Below are positions 23,965 to 32,877 of a DNA stretch of 43,208 nucleotides, piece by piece; the stretch's first letter is position 1, and each line of letters starts with the position of its first letter. The stretch spans positions 1-43,208 of the forward strand of contig JBOEGN010000025.1 of assembly GCA_050633445.1 (NCBI GenBank), read 5' to 3'. The notes under the pieces are model-generated. The model saw nothing but the letters and a program-made list of their open reading frames with translations, ran no database searches and was not told the DNA's origin. The DNA comes from Thalassobius sp050633445. GTDB taxonomy: Bacteria > Pseudomonadota > Alphaproteobacteria > Rhodobacterales > Rhodobacteraceae. A program made the position numbers and the translations under genes.

Positions 23965-24488
23965 CTTATCCCATGCTTGCCGCAATCCGCTTTGAAACGG
24001 GCGATATTGACGGTCTTCTGGCCAACATCGCAGCGACCCTGCTGGACGACGGCCACCGCGTGCGTGGTGTGCTCCAGTCGCGCGGTGAGATGCACGGTGA
24101 CTGTCACTGTGCAGATATGGATCTGCATGCCATCGGACGGTCTCGGACCTTCCGGATCTCGCAACCCCTTGGCAACGGTTCGCACGGATGCCGGTTACAT
24201 CCCGGAGCGCTTGCTGAATGTGCAGCCTATCTGGAAACCGAGATGGATTTGGGCACAGATCTTCTGATCCTGAATCGGTTTGGACGCGGTGAAAGCGAGG
24301 GGCGTGGATTTCGTGATCTGATCGGCAAGGCCATAGTGCGGGGGGTGCCGGTGTTAACGGCAGTGCGCCCGACCTACGAAGACGAATGGTGTGCGTTCGG
24401 AGAAGGTCTGTCCTGTGACCTTCCGATGGGTCAAAGCACCATTTTGAGGTGGTTCGATGATGTGATCGGGGCCCGCCATGTCGCTTGA
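23961..24488 (+). CDS. DUF2478-family protein linked to molybdenum metabolism
   Basis: A 175-residue protein that fits DUF2478: an N-terminal segment like DIDGLLANIAATLLDDGHRV, a cysteine/histidine patch (GDCHCADMDLHAI), and the LLILNRFGRGESEGRGFRD segment resembling the switch region of nucleotide-binding proteins. Members are often found with Mo-cofactor or molybdate-transport genes; biochemical function is not established to my knowledge. It overlaps moeA (ATGA) and moaA (11 bases), so it is firmly part of the operon. It may be a nucleotide-dependent factor in Mo handling or insertion (inferred). Confidence 0.75.
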   Translation: MTYPMLAAIRFETGDIDGLLANIAATLLDDGHRVRGVLQSRGEMHGDCHCADMDLHAIGRSRTFRISQPLGNGSHGCRLHPGALAECAAYLETEMDLGTDLLILNRFGRGESEGRGFRDLIGKAIVRGVPVLTAVRPTYEDEWCAFGEGLSCDLPMGQSTILRWFDDVIGARHVA

Positions 24489-25500
24489 TGTCCGCCCCCC
24501 TCAAAGCTTGTCCGACAGCTTCGGGCGCGAGGTAAACTATCTGCGCCTTTCAGTGACTGATCGCTGCGATTTGCGGTGCACTTATTGCATGGCGGAACGC
24601 ATGACATTCCTGCCCAAACGCGAGCTTCTTTCGATCGAAGAGCTTGAGAAGCTGGTGGGCGCCTTCATCGACCTTGGCGTGCGCAAAGTGCGCCTAACGG
24701 GTGGCGAACCCCTTGTCCGCCACGGAATCATGTCGCTGATCGAAACGCTTGGCCAAGAGGTTGCAACGGGTCGGTTGGGCGAGTTGACGCTGACAACCAA
24801 TAGCACACAACTCTCCAGATTTGCGCCTGCGCTCGCCGCCAACGGTGTGCGCCGGATCAACGTCTCGCTTGATACGCTCGACTCCGAAAAGTTTGCGCAG
24901 GTGACACGCCGTGGCCGTTTGCATCAAGTTCTGCAAGGGATCGAGGCAGCGCGGGCAGCAGGGCTGCACGTGAAGATCAACACAATGGCCCTGCGCGGGT
25001 TCAACGACGCCGAAATCCCGGATCTCGTGGATTGGGCGTTGGAACGCGAATGCGATGTGTCCTTCATCGAAGTGATGCCAATGGGCGACGTCGGCAGCGA
25101 AGACCGGCTTGGGCAATACTGGCCCCTTGGCGAACTTCGCAGGATGCTCGAGGAACGTTTCACCCTGCGCGACACTCCTTTCAGCACCGGCGGACCTTCA
25201 CGCTATTGCGATGTGCTTGGCACCCAGCAACGCATTGGTTTCATCACGCCGATGAGCCACAACTTCTGTGCAAGCTGCAACCGGGTTCGGGTGAACTGCC
25301 GCGGAGAGCTGTTCACCTGCCTTGGCCGCGAAGGATCCTGCGATCTGCGGCCCGCACTGCGGGAGTCTGATGATGTGTCGGACGTCCACATGGCGATCCG
25401 CGACGCCCTGTGGTGCAAACCAAAGGGCCACGATTTTTCTTATGGCGCGGATGACGTTTCGGGCGGTGTCTCGCGCGGAATGAACCACACAGGAGGATAA
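24478..25500 (+). CDS. moaA: GTP 3',8-cyclase MoaA
   Basis: A 340-residue radical-SAM enzyme for the first step of molybdopterin synthesis. The first cluster site is C30-x3-C34-x2-C37 (TDRCDLRCTYC); the second is C264, C267 and C281 (NFCASCNRVR...FTC). LTGGEPL is the SAM-binding GGE motif. The C-terminus ends TGG, the conserved di-glycine tail of MoaA. It overlaps the DUF2478 gene by 11 bases and precedes moaD by two. Confidence 0.96.
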   Translation: MSLDVRPPQSLSDSFGREVNYLRLSVTDRCDLRCTYCMAERMTFLPKRELLSIEELEKLVGAFIDLGVRKVRLTGGEPLVRHGIMSLIETLGQEVATGRLGELTLTTNSTQLSRFAPALAANGVRRINVSLDTLDSEKFAQVTRRGRLHQVLQGIEAARAAGLHVKINTMALRGFNDAEIPDLVDWALERECDVSFIEVMPMGDVGSEDRLGQYWPLGELRRMLEERFTLRDTPFSTGGPSRYCDVLGTQQRIGFITPMSHNFCASCNRVRVNCRGELFTCLGREGSCDLRPALRESDDVSDVHMAIRDALWCKPKGHDFSYGADDVSGGVSRGMNHTGG

Positions 25501-25502
25501 CC

Positions 25503-25757
25503 ATGGCTGTCTATGATGTTGTATATTTTGCTTGGGTCCGGGAACGGATCGGCCTGCCAAGCGAACAAGTCGAAAGTGCCGCGACAAACGTATCAGACCT
25601 GATCACAGAGCTTTCTGCGCGTGAACCCCGCTATGCTGCGGCGTTTGCAGATCTCTCGGCCATTCGCGTCGCGCTGGACCAGGATCTTTCGCATTTCGAT
25701 GCCCCGCTTGCGGGCGTGCGCGAGGTGGCGCTCTTCCCCCCGATGACCGGGGGCTAA
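25503..25757 (+). CDS. moaD: Molybdopterin synthase sulfur-carrier subunit MoaD
   Basis: An 84-residue ubiquitin-like protein ending PPMTGG, the di-glycine that is adenylylated by MoeB and converted to thiocarboxylate. AGGAGG lies just before the ATG at 25503. No moaE (catalytic partner) is in the window, so it must be encoded elsewhere. Confidence 0.94.
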   Translation: MAVYDVVYFAWVRERIGLPSEQVESAATNVSDLITELSAREPRYAAAFADLSAIRVALDQDLSHFDAPLAGVREVALFPPMTGG

Positions 25758-25758
25758 G

Positions 25759-26520
25759 ATGCTGGACGCACACCTTTCCGAAGACCGCTACGCGCGTCAC
25801 CACATCCTTCCCGAGATCGGGCATGAAGGACAGGATCGCCTGGCCGCAGCCCGCGTGCTGGTCGTCGGCGCGGGCGGGCTTGGCGCGCCTGTTCTACTCT
25901 ATCTTACGGCCGCGGGGATCGGCCATATCAGCATCGCCGATGACGATGTCGTTTCGCTGTCCAACCTGCAGCGGCAGGTGTTGCATTCGACAAGCTGGCT
26001 GGACCACCCCAAGACGCAATCCGCGCTGGAGCGACTGCGCGACCTTAATCCCGAAATCGAGATAAAGACCTATCCTGTTCGAATCAACGAAGCAGACGCT
26101 ATGCCACTTGTTGGCCAGCATGATCTTGTCATTGATTGCACCGATAATCTGGACGCGCGCTATGTCCTGAACTCAACTTGCGTAGAAGCCCGTGTCCCTT
26201 TGCTGTCCGGTGCGATTTCCGGATGGGAGGGTCATGTCGGACTGTACCACCCGGCAGAGGGAGGGCCGTGTTTTGCCTGCGCCTTCCCTGTGGCAGTTGA
26301 GGAACGACCGGTTCAGAACAAGGGTGTGGTTGGCGCGCTGCCCGGCGTAGTTGGCGCAACAATGGCGTTGAATGCGATCAAGCACATTATTGGCGCCGGT
26401 GCCTCGCTGCAGGGAAAATTGTTGCTGATGGATACGTTGTGGAACGAACAGCGCTTGCTAAACGTTGCCCGGGATTCCGCCTGCCCTGTCTGTGGCGGAT
26501 TACATCAGGAGGGCTGCTGA
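25759..26520 (+). CDS. moeB: Molybdopterin-synthase adenylyltransferase MoeB
   Basis: A 253-residue E1-like enzyme that activates the MoaD C-terminus. It has the nucleotide-binding GAGGLGAPVLLYL motif, DxNLQRQ-type SNLQRQVLH, the catalytic aspartate region IDCTDNLDARY, and two zinc CxxC pairs (C171-C174 and a C-terminal CPVC). There is no rhodanese extension. It starts one base after moaD stops, and its own stop abuts the moaC ATG (TGAATG). Confidence 0.94.
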   Translation: MLDAHLSEDRYARHHILPEIGHEGQDRLAAARVLVVGAGGLGAPVLLYLTAAGIGHISIADDDVVSLSNLQRQVLHSTSWLDHPKTQSALERLRDLNPEIEIKTYPVRINEADAMPLVGQHDLVIDCTDNLDARYVLNSTCVEARVPLLSGAISGWEGHVGLYHPAEGGPCFACAFPVAVEERPVQNKGVVGALPGVVGATMALNAIKHIIGAGASLQGKLLLMDTLWNEQRLLNVARDSACPVCGGLHQEGC

Positions 26521-27036
26521 ATGCTGACCCATTTTGACGCCTCGGGACATGCCCATATGGTGGATGTCTCAGACAAGCCCGACAGCAAACGTATTGCGAT
26601 TGCTGAAGCCTATGTTCACATGCGCGCTGAGACACTGGAACTCGTCCTGGCCGGAAACGCTGCGAAGGGCGACGTTTTGGGGGTGGCCCGGATTGCCGGG
26701 ATCATGGCTGCAAAGCGCACCTCTGATCTTATACCGCTCTGTCACCCGTTGGCACTGACCCGTGTGGCGGTGGATCTGACACCTGATCCAAAGAACGCCC
26801 GTATTCATATCTGCGCAACCGTCGGCACCTCGGGACAGACAGGGGTCGAGATGGAAGCCCTGACCGCAGCCTCAGTCACAGCGCTTACAATTTACGACAT
26901 GCTCAAGGCGGCTGAAAAAGGTATGTCTGTGACGGGGCTTCGCCTTTTGCGCAAGGAAGGCGGAAAGTCCGGTCGATATGATGCTGAGAATGGAGAGAGC
27001 CCCAAAGGCACACAGGAGAAACTTCATGTCGATTGA
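26521..27036 (+). CDS. moaC: Cyclic pyranopterin monophosphate synthase MoaC
   Basis: A 171-residue enzyme that acts after MoaA. Conserved segments are AHMVDVSDKPDSKRIA, KRTSDLIPLCHPL, GVEMEALTAASVTALTIYDM and KAAEKGM. It is slightly longer than the usual ~160 residues at the C-terminus. It overlaps the next gene by 11 bases. Confidence 0.95.
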   Translation: MLTHFDASGHAHMVDVSDKPDSKRIAIAEAYVHMRAETLELVLAGNAAKGDVLGVARIAGIMAAKRTSDLIPLCHPLALTRVAVDLTPDPKNARIHICATVGTSGQTGVEMEALTAASVTALTIYDMLKAAEKGMSVTGLRLLRKEGGKSGRYDAENGESPKGTQEKLHVD

Positions 27037-27565
27037 AACCCCGCTGATCGCGATCCTTGTGGCCTCGGACCGGGCGTCGCGTGGCGAATATGAAGACCTG
27101 GGTGGCCCTGCCGCCGAAGACTGGTTGCGCGACGTGGTGGCCACGAAGCTCACCTATAAGCGCGAAATCGTTCCCGATGGTCGTGAATCCGTTGCAACCG
27201 CCTTGCGCAAGCTTTCTGATGTCGACAAAGCAGACCTGATCCTTGTCACAGGCGGCACCGGCCCGGCACCACGCGATCAAACGCCCGAAGCTTTGGATAC
27301 CGTGATCGATAAGTCCTTGCCCGGCTTTGGCGAGGCAATGCGGCTGGCCAGCCTGAAGGAAGTACCGACGGCGATCCTATCACGGCAGGATGCAGGCGTG
27401 CGCGGTAAGACATTGATCATCAGCCTTCCGGGCAAGCCTTCAGCAATCGCGACCTGCCTGACATCTGTTTTTGCTGCAGTTCCATATTGCCTTGATCTTA
27501 TTGGCGCCGCGCGGATCGAAACGGACCCTACCCTATGCGATGCGTTCAGGCCGAAAAAAGGTTAA
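27026..27565 (+). CDS. mog: Molybdopterin adenylyltransferase (Mog/MoaB family)
   Basis: A 179-residue protein with the MogA/MoaB fold signatures ILVASDRASRGEYEDLGG, LVTGGTGPAPRDQTPEAL and ISLPGKPSAI. It adenylylates molybdopterin so that MoeA can insert Mo. The ATG at 27026 has AGGAG upstream; a longer frame from 26978 overlaps moaC more deeply. Last gene of the cofactor operon; the choice between Mog and MoaB names is not certain. Confidence 0.88.
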   Translation: MSIETPLIAILVASDRASRGEYEDLGGPAAEDWLRDVVATKLTYKREIVPDGRESVATALRKLSDVDKADLILVTGGTGPAPRDQTPEALDTVIDKSLPGFGEAMRLASLKEVPTAILSRQDAGVRGKTLIISLPGKPSAIATCLTSVFAAVPYCLDLIGAARIETDPTLCDAFRPKKG

Positions 27566-27945
27566 CTCGACTGCGGCGGAAAACTGGGAGTTTTAGCTTT
27601 CGAACCGACTCGCTTTGCGTTTGTCGTGTGGGCCCGTGATCCGCCCGTTGTGCTTATAGCTAGGGTTGCGAAATACGTAAGGTCGTCATTGGGAGCTAGA
27701 ATTAGCAGGCAGCTAGCCGCCGGATAACGCAGCACGGGACAAAGCACTATTTCGCCGCGGCTGCGCTAATGGCGGCTTTCATGAATCATCAAAAAAGGTC
27801 GCGGGCGACCGGCAACAGTTTTACACGGCCCAGTGGAACCTAACCTCAGGCCGACGTCTACGCACGGCCCGGAAGGCATCGCGCCCTAGAGCGGATTTCG
27901 CACGCCTCGCTCAAAACAGACATCAGATTTGTGCCACAAAGCCAT
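27566..27945. other. Intergenic region between the Mo-cofactor operon and the amine operon, no gene seen
   Basis: About 380 bp between convergent units. No domain-bearing frame and no clear terminator with a T tract. The only small candidate frame (27562-27747, minus) has no ribosome site or recognisable content. Confidence 0.4.
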
Positions 27946-28632
27946 TTAAGGCTGTATCAATCCATATTTGAAAAACGCCTCAATTCGGTCGTCAAATCGG
28001 GTCAGTATATCCCCAGAACTGATTGAAGATATTGCCGCTTCGGCCGTCCCAGCAGGCAAGCTCGCTCGTCTAACCTGGATAAGGTCGCGCAGAAAATCTT
28101 CTGTGAATTCAGGATGGGGCTGTAGGCTCAATGTGGTATCGCCATACGTCACTATTGCGTTTTCACATGAGGCATTTTTCGCAAGGACAGTAGCTTCTTT
28201 CGGCAGGGAAACGACCTGATCCTGATGCCAGGCTAACAGCCGAGAAGTCTCGCCGTTTGTCGCTTCATACTCTTTCAAGCCGACCTCCCAGCCCCCGCTG
28301 AAACGCTCAACCCGACCGCCAAGAGCCTGCGCCAAAATCTGATGGCCAAAACAAACGCCCAGAAGGGGAGTCTTGGATTGGACCGTTTGGCGCAGAAACT
28401 CTTCGAGCTTCGGAATCCAAGCGTGATCATCCAAAACACTGAATTTCGACCCCGTGACGATCCAGCCATCAGCGCTGGAAACTGCGTCTGGAAATTCACC
28501 ATTCAGCACCTTGAACGTCTGAAAGTCGAAGCCGCGCCCGGCAAGCAACGTTTCGAAAAACGTATCATAGTCGCCGTGCGCGTCCCGTAATTCCAAGGGC
28601 GACTCGCCAGTTTGCAGAATGCCGATTTTCAT
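27946..28632 (-). CDS. Class-I glutamine amidotransferase-like hydrolase, second copy (last gene of amine operon)
   Basis: A 228-residue stand-alone GATase-1 protein. Nucleophile C94 sits in GVCFGHQIL and the catalytic pair is H173/E175 in LQPHPEF. It resembles GMP-synthase-like amidotransferases without a synthase partner, and by context is probably a gamma-glutamyl amide hydrolase analogous to PuuD. The ATG at 28632 has GAGGAAA upstream; the longer frame from 28707 runs into the ferredoxin gene. It is similar in layout to the copy at 29003 (both have D-G-D-Y early and C-F-G-H-Q), suggesting an old duplication. Confidence 0.82.
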   Translation of the reverse strand: MKIGILQTGESPLELRDAHGDYDTFFETLLAGRGFDFQTFKVLNGEFPDAVSSADGWIVTGSKFSVLDDHAWIPKLEEFLRQTVQSKTPLLGVCFGHQILAQALGGRVERFSGGWEVGLKEYEATNGETSRLLAWHQDQVVSLPKEATVLAKNASCENAIVTYGDTTLSLQPHPEFTEDFLRDLIQVRRASLPAGTAEAAISSISSGDILTRFDDRIEAFFKYGLIQP

Positions 28633-28660
28633 GATCGTTTCCTCATCCGCGCTGTTTCGG

Positions 28661-28972
28661 TCATTCTGGGGCCAGCTCGACGACCAGACCGTCCAGCTCG
28701 TCGGCAAAGGGGATCTGGCACGACAGTCTGGAGTTGTCCTGCACGTCCATCGTCAGTTCCAGCATATCGACCTCGGTGTCGGATTGCGGGGCCAGTCGGG
28801 ACAGCCAGCTTTCGCTGACATAGACGTGGCAGGTTGCACAAGAGGCACAGCCGCCGCATTGCGCCTCGATGGGCAGGCCCGCGTCGCGAATAGCCTCCAT
28901 CACCGAGTGACCGGATTGCGCCTCGATCTGATGTTCTTGACCGTCTCGGTCTGTCACGCGAATAGTCGCCAT
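28661..28972 (-). CDS. [2Fe-2S] ferredoxin, putidaredoxin/adrenodoxin type
   Basis: A 103-residue ferredoxin with cluster ligands C39, C45, C48 and C85 (C-x5-C-x2-C ... C), the spacing of vertebrate/putidaredoxin-type ferredoxins that feed P450s. The LSCQI segment carries the last ligand. It is the obvious electron donor of the P450 at 38006, and it would be reduced by the flavoprotein at 39850. Embedded between the two GATase genes of the same operon. Confidence 0.92.
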   Translation of the reverse strand: MATIRVTDRDGQEHQIEAQSGHSVMEAIRDAGLPIEAQCGGCASCATCHVYVSESWLSRLAPQSDTEVDMLELTMDVQDNSRLSCQIPFADELDGLVVELAPE

Positions 28973-29002
28973 TGAATCGTTCCTTTGAGTATTTTGAATG
29001 GA

Positions 29003-29671
29003 TCAGCAGGCACCAAGCACACGCGCGAATTCACGCGCGATCTCGGCCCTGTTCAGCTCGTTTTGAGTTTCAGTTATTGCCGCGTCGACCAAGGTTTCCG
29101 GGACAGGATTGCCGCGCCAGGATTGCAGAAAGGTCTCGAAGTAATGCGGTGTGAATTCCGGGTGATATTGAACGGAAATCGCAGGAAACGCATAGTCGAT
29201 CCGGCCAATCGCACAGCGCGCGGTGCCCATGCTGGATTGGGCTGTTTCGGGCAAGGTCATCACCTGGTCCTGATGGATGGCAAATGCCGCGTTGTCGCCA
29301 TAGGTTTCCTTGCCGACAACCCAACCCTGCTCGTGTTTACGGACCTCGGCACCAAAGGTCGCCGCCATGATCTGATGCCCAAAACAGACCCCCGCCAGAG
29401 GAATTTCCGCCGCGCGGGCTTGTCTGAGGAACTGCTGCAACGCCGGCTTCCAGGGGATGTCATCATAGACCCCATGCCGACACCCAGTCAGCAGATAGGC
29501 ATCATGCGCCTGCGATGGCGGCAGCGGCTCGCCCAGATCCACGCGCACACGGGCAAACTCGGCCTCGGGCAGCGCGGGGCCAAGCCAGTCCTCGAACATG
29601 TCGCCATAGTCGCCATGAACCGCGACATGCTCGGACGGCGGACGATCGAATTCAAGAATACAAATCCGCAT
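29003..29671 (-). CDS. Class-I glutamine amidotransferase-like hydrolase, first copy
   Basis: A 222-residue GATase-1 protein with nucleophile C96 in GVCFGHQIM and H170/E172 in VQYHPEF. No synthase domain is attached. Start at 29671, four bases after the aldehyde dehydrogenase stop. In the context of two glutamine-synthetase-like ligases and an aldehyde dehydrogenase, hydrolysis of a gamma-glutamylated intermediate (as by PuuD) is the likely role. Whether this copy and the one at 27946 act on different intermediates cannot be told from sequence. Confidence 0.82.
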   Translation of the reverse strand: MRICILEFDRPPSEHVAVHGDYGDMFEDWLGPALPEAEFARVRVDLGEPLPPSQAHDAYLLTGCRHGVYDDIPWKPALQQFLRQARAAEIPLAGVCFGHQIMAATFGAEVRKHEQGWVVGKETYGDNAAFAIHQDQVMTLPETAQSSMGTARCAIGRIDYAFPAISVQYHPEFTPHYFETFLQSWRGNPVPETLVDAAITETQNELNRAEIAREFARVLGAC

Positions 29672-29675
29672 GAAA

Positions 29676-31178
29676 TCACGCCAGCTTCAGCAGAACCGAT
29701 TTGGTCTGCGTGTATTGAGTCAGCGCCTCCAGGCATTTGTCCCGGCCATTACCGGACTCTTTGAAGCCGCCCCAGGGGGTGGTGGCGTCGCCGTCCTCGT
29801 AGGTGTTCACCCAGATCATGCCAGCCTCCATATCTCGGGCAAAACGGTGAGCGGTGTTCAGATCGCTGGTCCAGATCGAGGCCGCCAGTCCGAAAATGCT
29901 GTCATTGGCCAGCGCCAGCGCATGGTCCACGTCATCCACCGGAATGGCCGAGGCGACCGGGCCGAAAATCTCTTCCTGAGCGATGCGCATCTTATTATCG
30001 ACGTCAGTGAACAGGGTCGGCTCGACATAATACCCGTCCGAAAACCCCGCAGGCACGTTGCCGCCAAAGGCCAGGTTTGCGCCTTCGTTTTTGCCAGCGT
30101 CGACATAGCCCAGGACGCGGTTTTGCTGCTCGTCCGTGACCAGCGGCCCGACCGTGGTTTCGACATCCAACGGATCGCCGATCCGGGTGGTTGCGCGGGC
30201 GACCTCGGTGAATTTTTCAAGGAATTCGTCATAGATCGAGCTTTGCACCAATAGCCGCGATCCGGCCGAACAAACCTCGCCCATGTTGCTGTAAATCCCT
30301 GCCACGGCCACCTCGGCGGCGCGTTGCAGGTCTGCACAATCTTCCAGAATGACCTGAGGCGATTTCCCGCCGCATTCCGTCGTGACCCGCTTCAGGTTCG
30401 ATTGCCCAGAATAGACCATCATCAGCTTGCCAACCTCGCCCGAGCCGGTGAAGCCGATCTTGTCCACATCCATGTGCAACGCCAGCGGTTTGCCGCAAGA
30501 CGCCCCAAAACCGTTCACGACGTTCAGCACGCCATCGGGGCCACCAGCCTCCGAGAACAGGCGGGCCAGCAACAGCGCCGACGAGGGCGATTGTTCCGCA
30601 GGTTTCAACACCACCGAGTTGCCGGTGCTCAGCGCCGGAGCAAGCTTCCACGCGGCCATCATCAGTGGATAATTCCAAGGCACGATCAATCCCACCACCC
30701 CCAAAGGCTGACGCAGGATATAGTGCAGATAGCTGGGGTCGGTGTTGGTGACCGCGCCCTCGATCTTGTCGATTGTTTCGGCAAAGAACCGGAAGGTCGT
30801 CACCGACAAGGGGACGTCAATGTTCATCATGTCCATGACGGGCTTGCCCATGTCGATCGAGTCGCGCAGCGCGAATTCTTCGGCATGTGCCTCGATCAAA
30901 TCCGCGAAACGGCGCAGGACCACCATTCTGTCGCGCGGGGCCATGCGGGACCAAACCCCAGAACGAAACGCCTTGCGCCCGGCGGCAACCGCCCGATCAA
31001 TATCTGCCTCGGTCGCGGCAGAGTATTCTGCGATGACCTCTTTGTTCACGGGGTTAAGCGAGGTGAAACGCCCCCCGTCTTGCGAGTCGACGAATTTGCC
31101 GTCGATGAACAGACGCGTTTCGAATTGCAGTTCGGCGGCCTGGGTTTTCCAGGCCTCGGTAGTGTGTTGTTTTGTCAT
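29676..31178 (-). CDS. NAD(P)-dependent aldehyde dehydrogenase (PuuC-like)
   Basis: A 500-residue ALDH-superfamily enzyme: cofactor site VPWNYPLMMAAWKLAPAL and GFTGSGEVG, general base E268 in TTECGGKSPQVI, catalytic C303 in GEVCSAGSRLL. It resembles gamma-glutamyl-aminobutyraldehyde/betaine aldehyde dehydrogenases. In this operon it would oxidise the aldehyde produced by P450 action and/or ring opening, probably as its gamma-glutamyl derivative. It starts ten bases after the permease stop. Confidence 0.9.
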   Translation of the reverse strand: MTKQHTTEAWKTQAAELQFETRLFIDGKFVDSQDGGRFTSLNPVNKEVIAEYSAATEADIDRAVAAGRKAFRSGVWSRMAPRDRMVVLRRFADLIEAHAEEFALRDSIDMGKPVMDMMNIDVPLSVTTFRFFAETIDKIEGAVTNTDPSYLHYILRQPLGVVGLIVPWNYPLMMAAWKLAPALSTGNSVVLKPAEQSPSSALLLARLFSEAGGPDGVLNVVNGFGASCGKPLALHMDVDKIGFTGSGEVGKLMMVYSGQSNLKRVTTECGGKSPQVILEDCADLQRAAEVAVAGIYSNMGEVCSAGSRLLVQSSIYDEFLEKFTEVARATTRIGDPLDVETTVGPLVTDEQQNRVLGYVDAGKNEGANLAFGGNVPAGFSDGYYVEPTLFTDVDNKMRIAQEEIFGPVASAIPVDDVDHALALANDSIFGLAASIWTSDLNTAHRFARDMEAGMIWVNTYEDGDATTPWGGFKESGNGRDKCLEALTQYTQTKSVLLKLA

Positions 31179-31187
31179 GGAAAATTC

Positions 31188-32006
31188 CTATTTACGATTG
31201 GCCGTATCACGTAAGGTGACGGCAGCAGACGCGATGATCAGGATAAGGGAGAGCAGAACGATGAGCGTCCCGATTGCGTTGATCTCGGGTGTCACGCCGC
31301 GGCGCATGGTCGAGTAAATGTACATCGGCAGGGTGTTGTCGCGCCCGGTCAGAAAGAACGTCACCGGGATCTCGTCAAAGGACAGGACAAAGGAAAGCAT
31401 CCCGGCACCGATGATCGCTGTCTTGATGTTGGGCAGCGTGATCCAGAAAAACGTCCGAAGCGGCCCCGCGCCCAGATCCGAGGATGCCTCGCCCAGGGAT
31501 TTGGGGACGCGCTGCAAACGGGCAAACACCTGGGTGACGACCACCGCCAGCAGTGCCGTCGCGTGGCCCAAAATGACCGTCTCAAGGCTCAGCTGAAATC
31601 CAAACAGACGGAACGCATTCAGCATCGAGATCCCGGTCACAATGCCCGGCAACGCAATCGGCAACAGCAGCAACCTGCGGAAAATGGTCTTGCCCGGAAA
31701 GTTATACTTATCCAGCGCAATCGCCGCAGGGATTCCCACCGCCAACGTCAGAATGGTCGAGAACGTCGCCACATACAGACTGTTGCCCAACGCATCCAGC
31801 AAAGCCTCGTTCGCAGCGAGTTTTTGATACCAATGGGTCGTGAACCCCGTCAGCGGCCAGGTCAACGAACGCGAGTCGTTGAAGCTAAAGATGATCAGCA
31901 CCCAGATCGGGATATACAGAAAGGCCATCAACAAGCACACAAAGGTGACAAAAGAGCTGTCAGCCGCAAGCTGTTTGATCCGCATGGCATTTTTTGAATT
32001 GCTCAT
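31188..32006 (-). CDS. ABC transporter permease, PotC-like
   Basis: A 272-residue inner-membrane protein with about six helices and the EAA loop EASSDLGAGPLRTFFWITLP, typical of polyamine/opine/phosphonate (PotC-type) permeases. Its start almost abuts the stop of the companion permease at 32008. It pairs with the PotB-like permease to form the import channel for the amine substrate. Confidence 0.9.
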   Translation of the reverse strand: MSNSKNAMRIKQLAADSSFVTFVCLLMAFLYIPIWVLIIFSFNDSRSLTWPLTGFTTHWYQKLAANEALLDALGNSLYVATFSTILTLAVGIPAAIALDKYNFPGKTIFRRLLLLPIALPGIVTGISMLNAFRLFGFQLSLETVILGHATALLAVVVTQVFARLQRVPKSLGEASSDLGAGPLRTFFWITLPNIKTAIIGAGMLSFVLSFDEIPVTFFLTGRDNTLPMYIYSTMRRGVTPEINAIGTLIVLLSLILIIASAAVTLRDTANRK

Positions 32007-32007
32007 T

Positions 32008-32874
32008 TCAGGCCTCCACCTTGCCCTTTTGCTCGACCCAATCGCCCAGCGAGATGATTGTCAGAACGATCAGCAGCATCACCACAGCCAAGGCCGAGCC
32101 AAGCGGCCAGTTCAAAGCCGCGCCGAATTGCGACGCGATGACATTGGCGACCATTTGGCCATCCGGCCCGCCAACCAGGAAGGGTGCGATGAAATCTCCG
32201 AAACTTAGGCAGAAGGTCATTGTGAACCCCGCCACAACGCCGGGCAGCGACAAAGGGAGAGTCACCCGCGCAAAGGTTGACCAAGCGCCCATGCCCAGAT
32301 CAGCCGAAGCCTCGGTCAGGTTGCGGGGGATCTTTTCCAACGCGGCATAGATCGGCATCACCATGAAGGGGATGAAGATATAAGTCAGCGTCACCACCAT
32401 GGCCGACTGGCTATAGAGCAGGAACGAAAGCGGCTCTGAGATCAGACCGATATTCATCAGGAATGAATTCAGAATACCCTCGGTGCCCAGAATGGTTTTC
32501 CAGACATAGGCGCGCAGCAGATAAGACACCCACAGCGGCGCGATGACGCCCAGAAACAGGATGGTGCGCCAGGTCGTGTTCTTCAGCCGGAAGACAAGGT
32601 AATAGGCAAAAGGATAGGCCATTACCAAGGACGCCAGAGACGTCAGCGCCGCGATCTTCAGCGTGCGCCCCAGAACGTGCAAATATTGCGGATCCTGGAT
32701 CAAAGTCAGGTAGTTGCCGAACTGAAATGCCGGAACGAACAGCGGATATTTCTTGATCCAGAAACTGTAGGTCAGCAACCCGGCATAGGGGATCAGCATG
32801 AACAGCACGATCCACAAAAGCGGGATACCCAAGACCAGATGACCAGAGAGGCGGGCGATACGATGTGTGGTCAT
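32008..32874 (-). CDS. ABC transporter permease, PotB-like
   Basis: A 288-residue inner-membrane protein, about six helices, with EAA loop EASADLGMGAWSTFARVTLP. It lies three bases after the ATPase gene. PotB-type permease of the same importer. Confidence 0.9.
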   Translation of the reverse strand: MTTHRIARLSGHLVLGIPLLWIVLFMLIPYAGLLTYSFWIKKYPLFVPAFQFGNYLTLIQDPQYLHVLGRTLKIAALTSLASLVMAYPFAYYLVFRLKNTTWRTILFLGVIAPLWVSYLLRAYVWKTILGTEGILNSFLMNIGLISEPLSFLLYSQSAMVVTLTYIFIPFMVMPIYAALEKIPRNLTEASADLGMGAWSTFARVTLPLSLPGVVAGFTMTFCLSFGDFIAPFLVGGPDGQMVANVIASQFGAALNWPLGSALAVVMLLIVLTIISLGDWVEQKGKVEA

Positions 32875-32877
32875 GGA

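Noticed and set aside
28985..29764. 259-codon plus-strand frame opposite the first GATase gene
   Set aside because: The minus strand carries intact GATase catalytic motifs; the plus frame shows no recognisable content.
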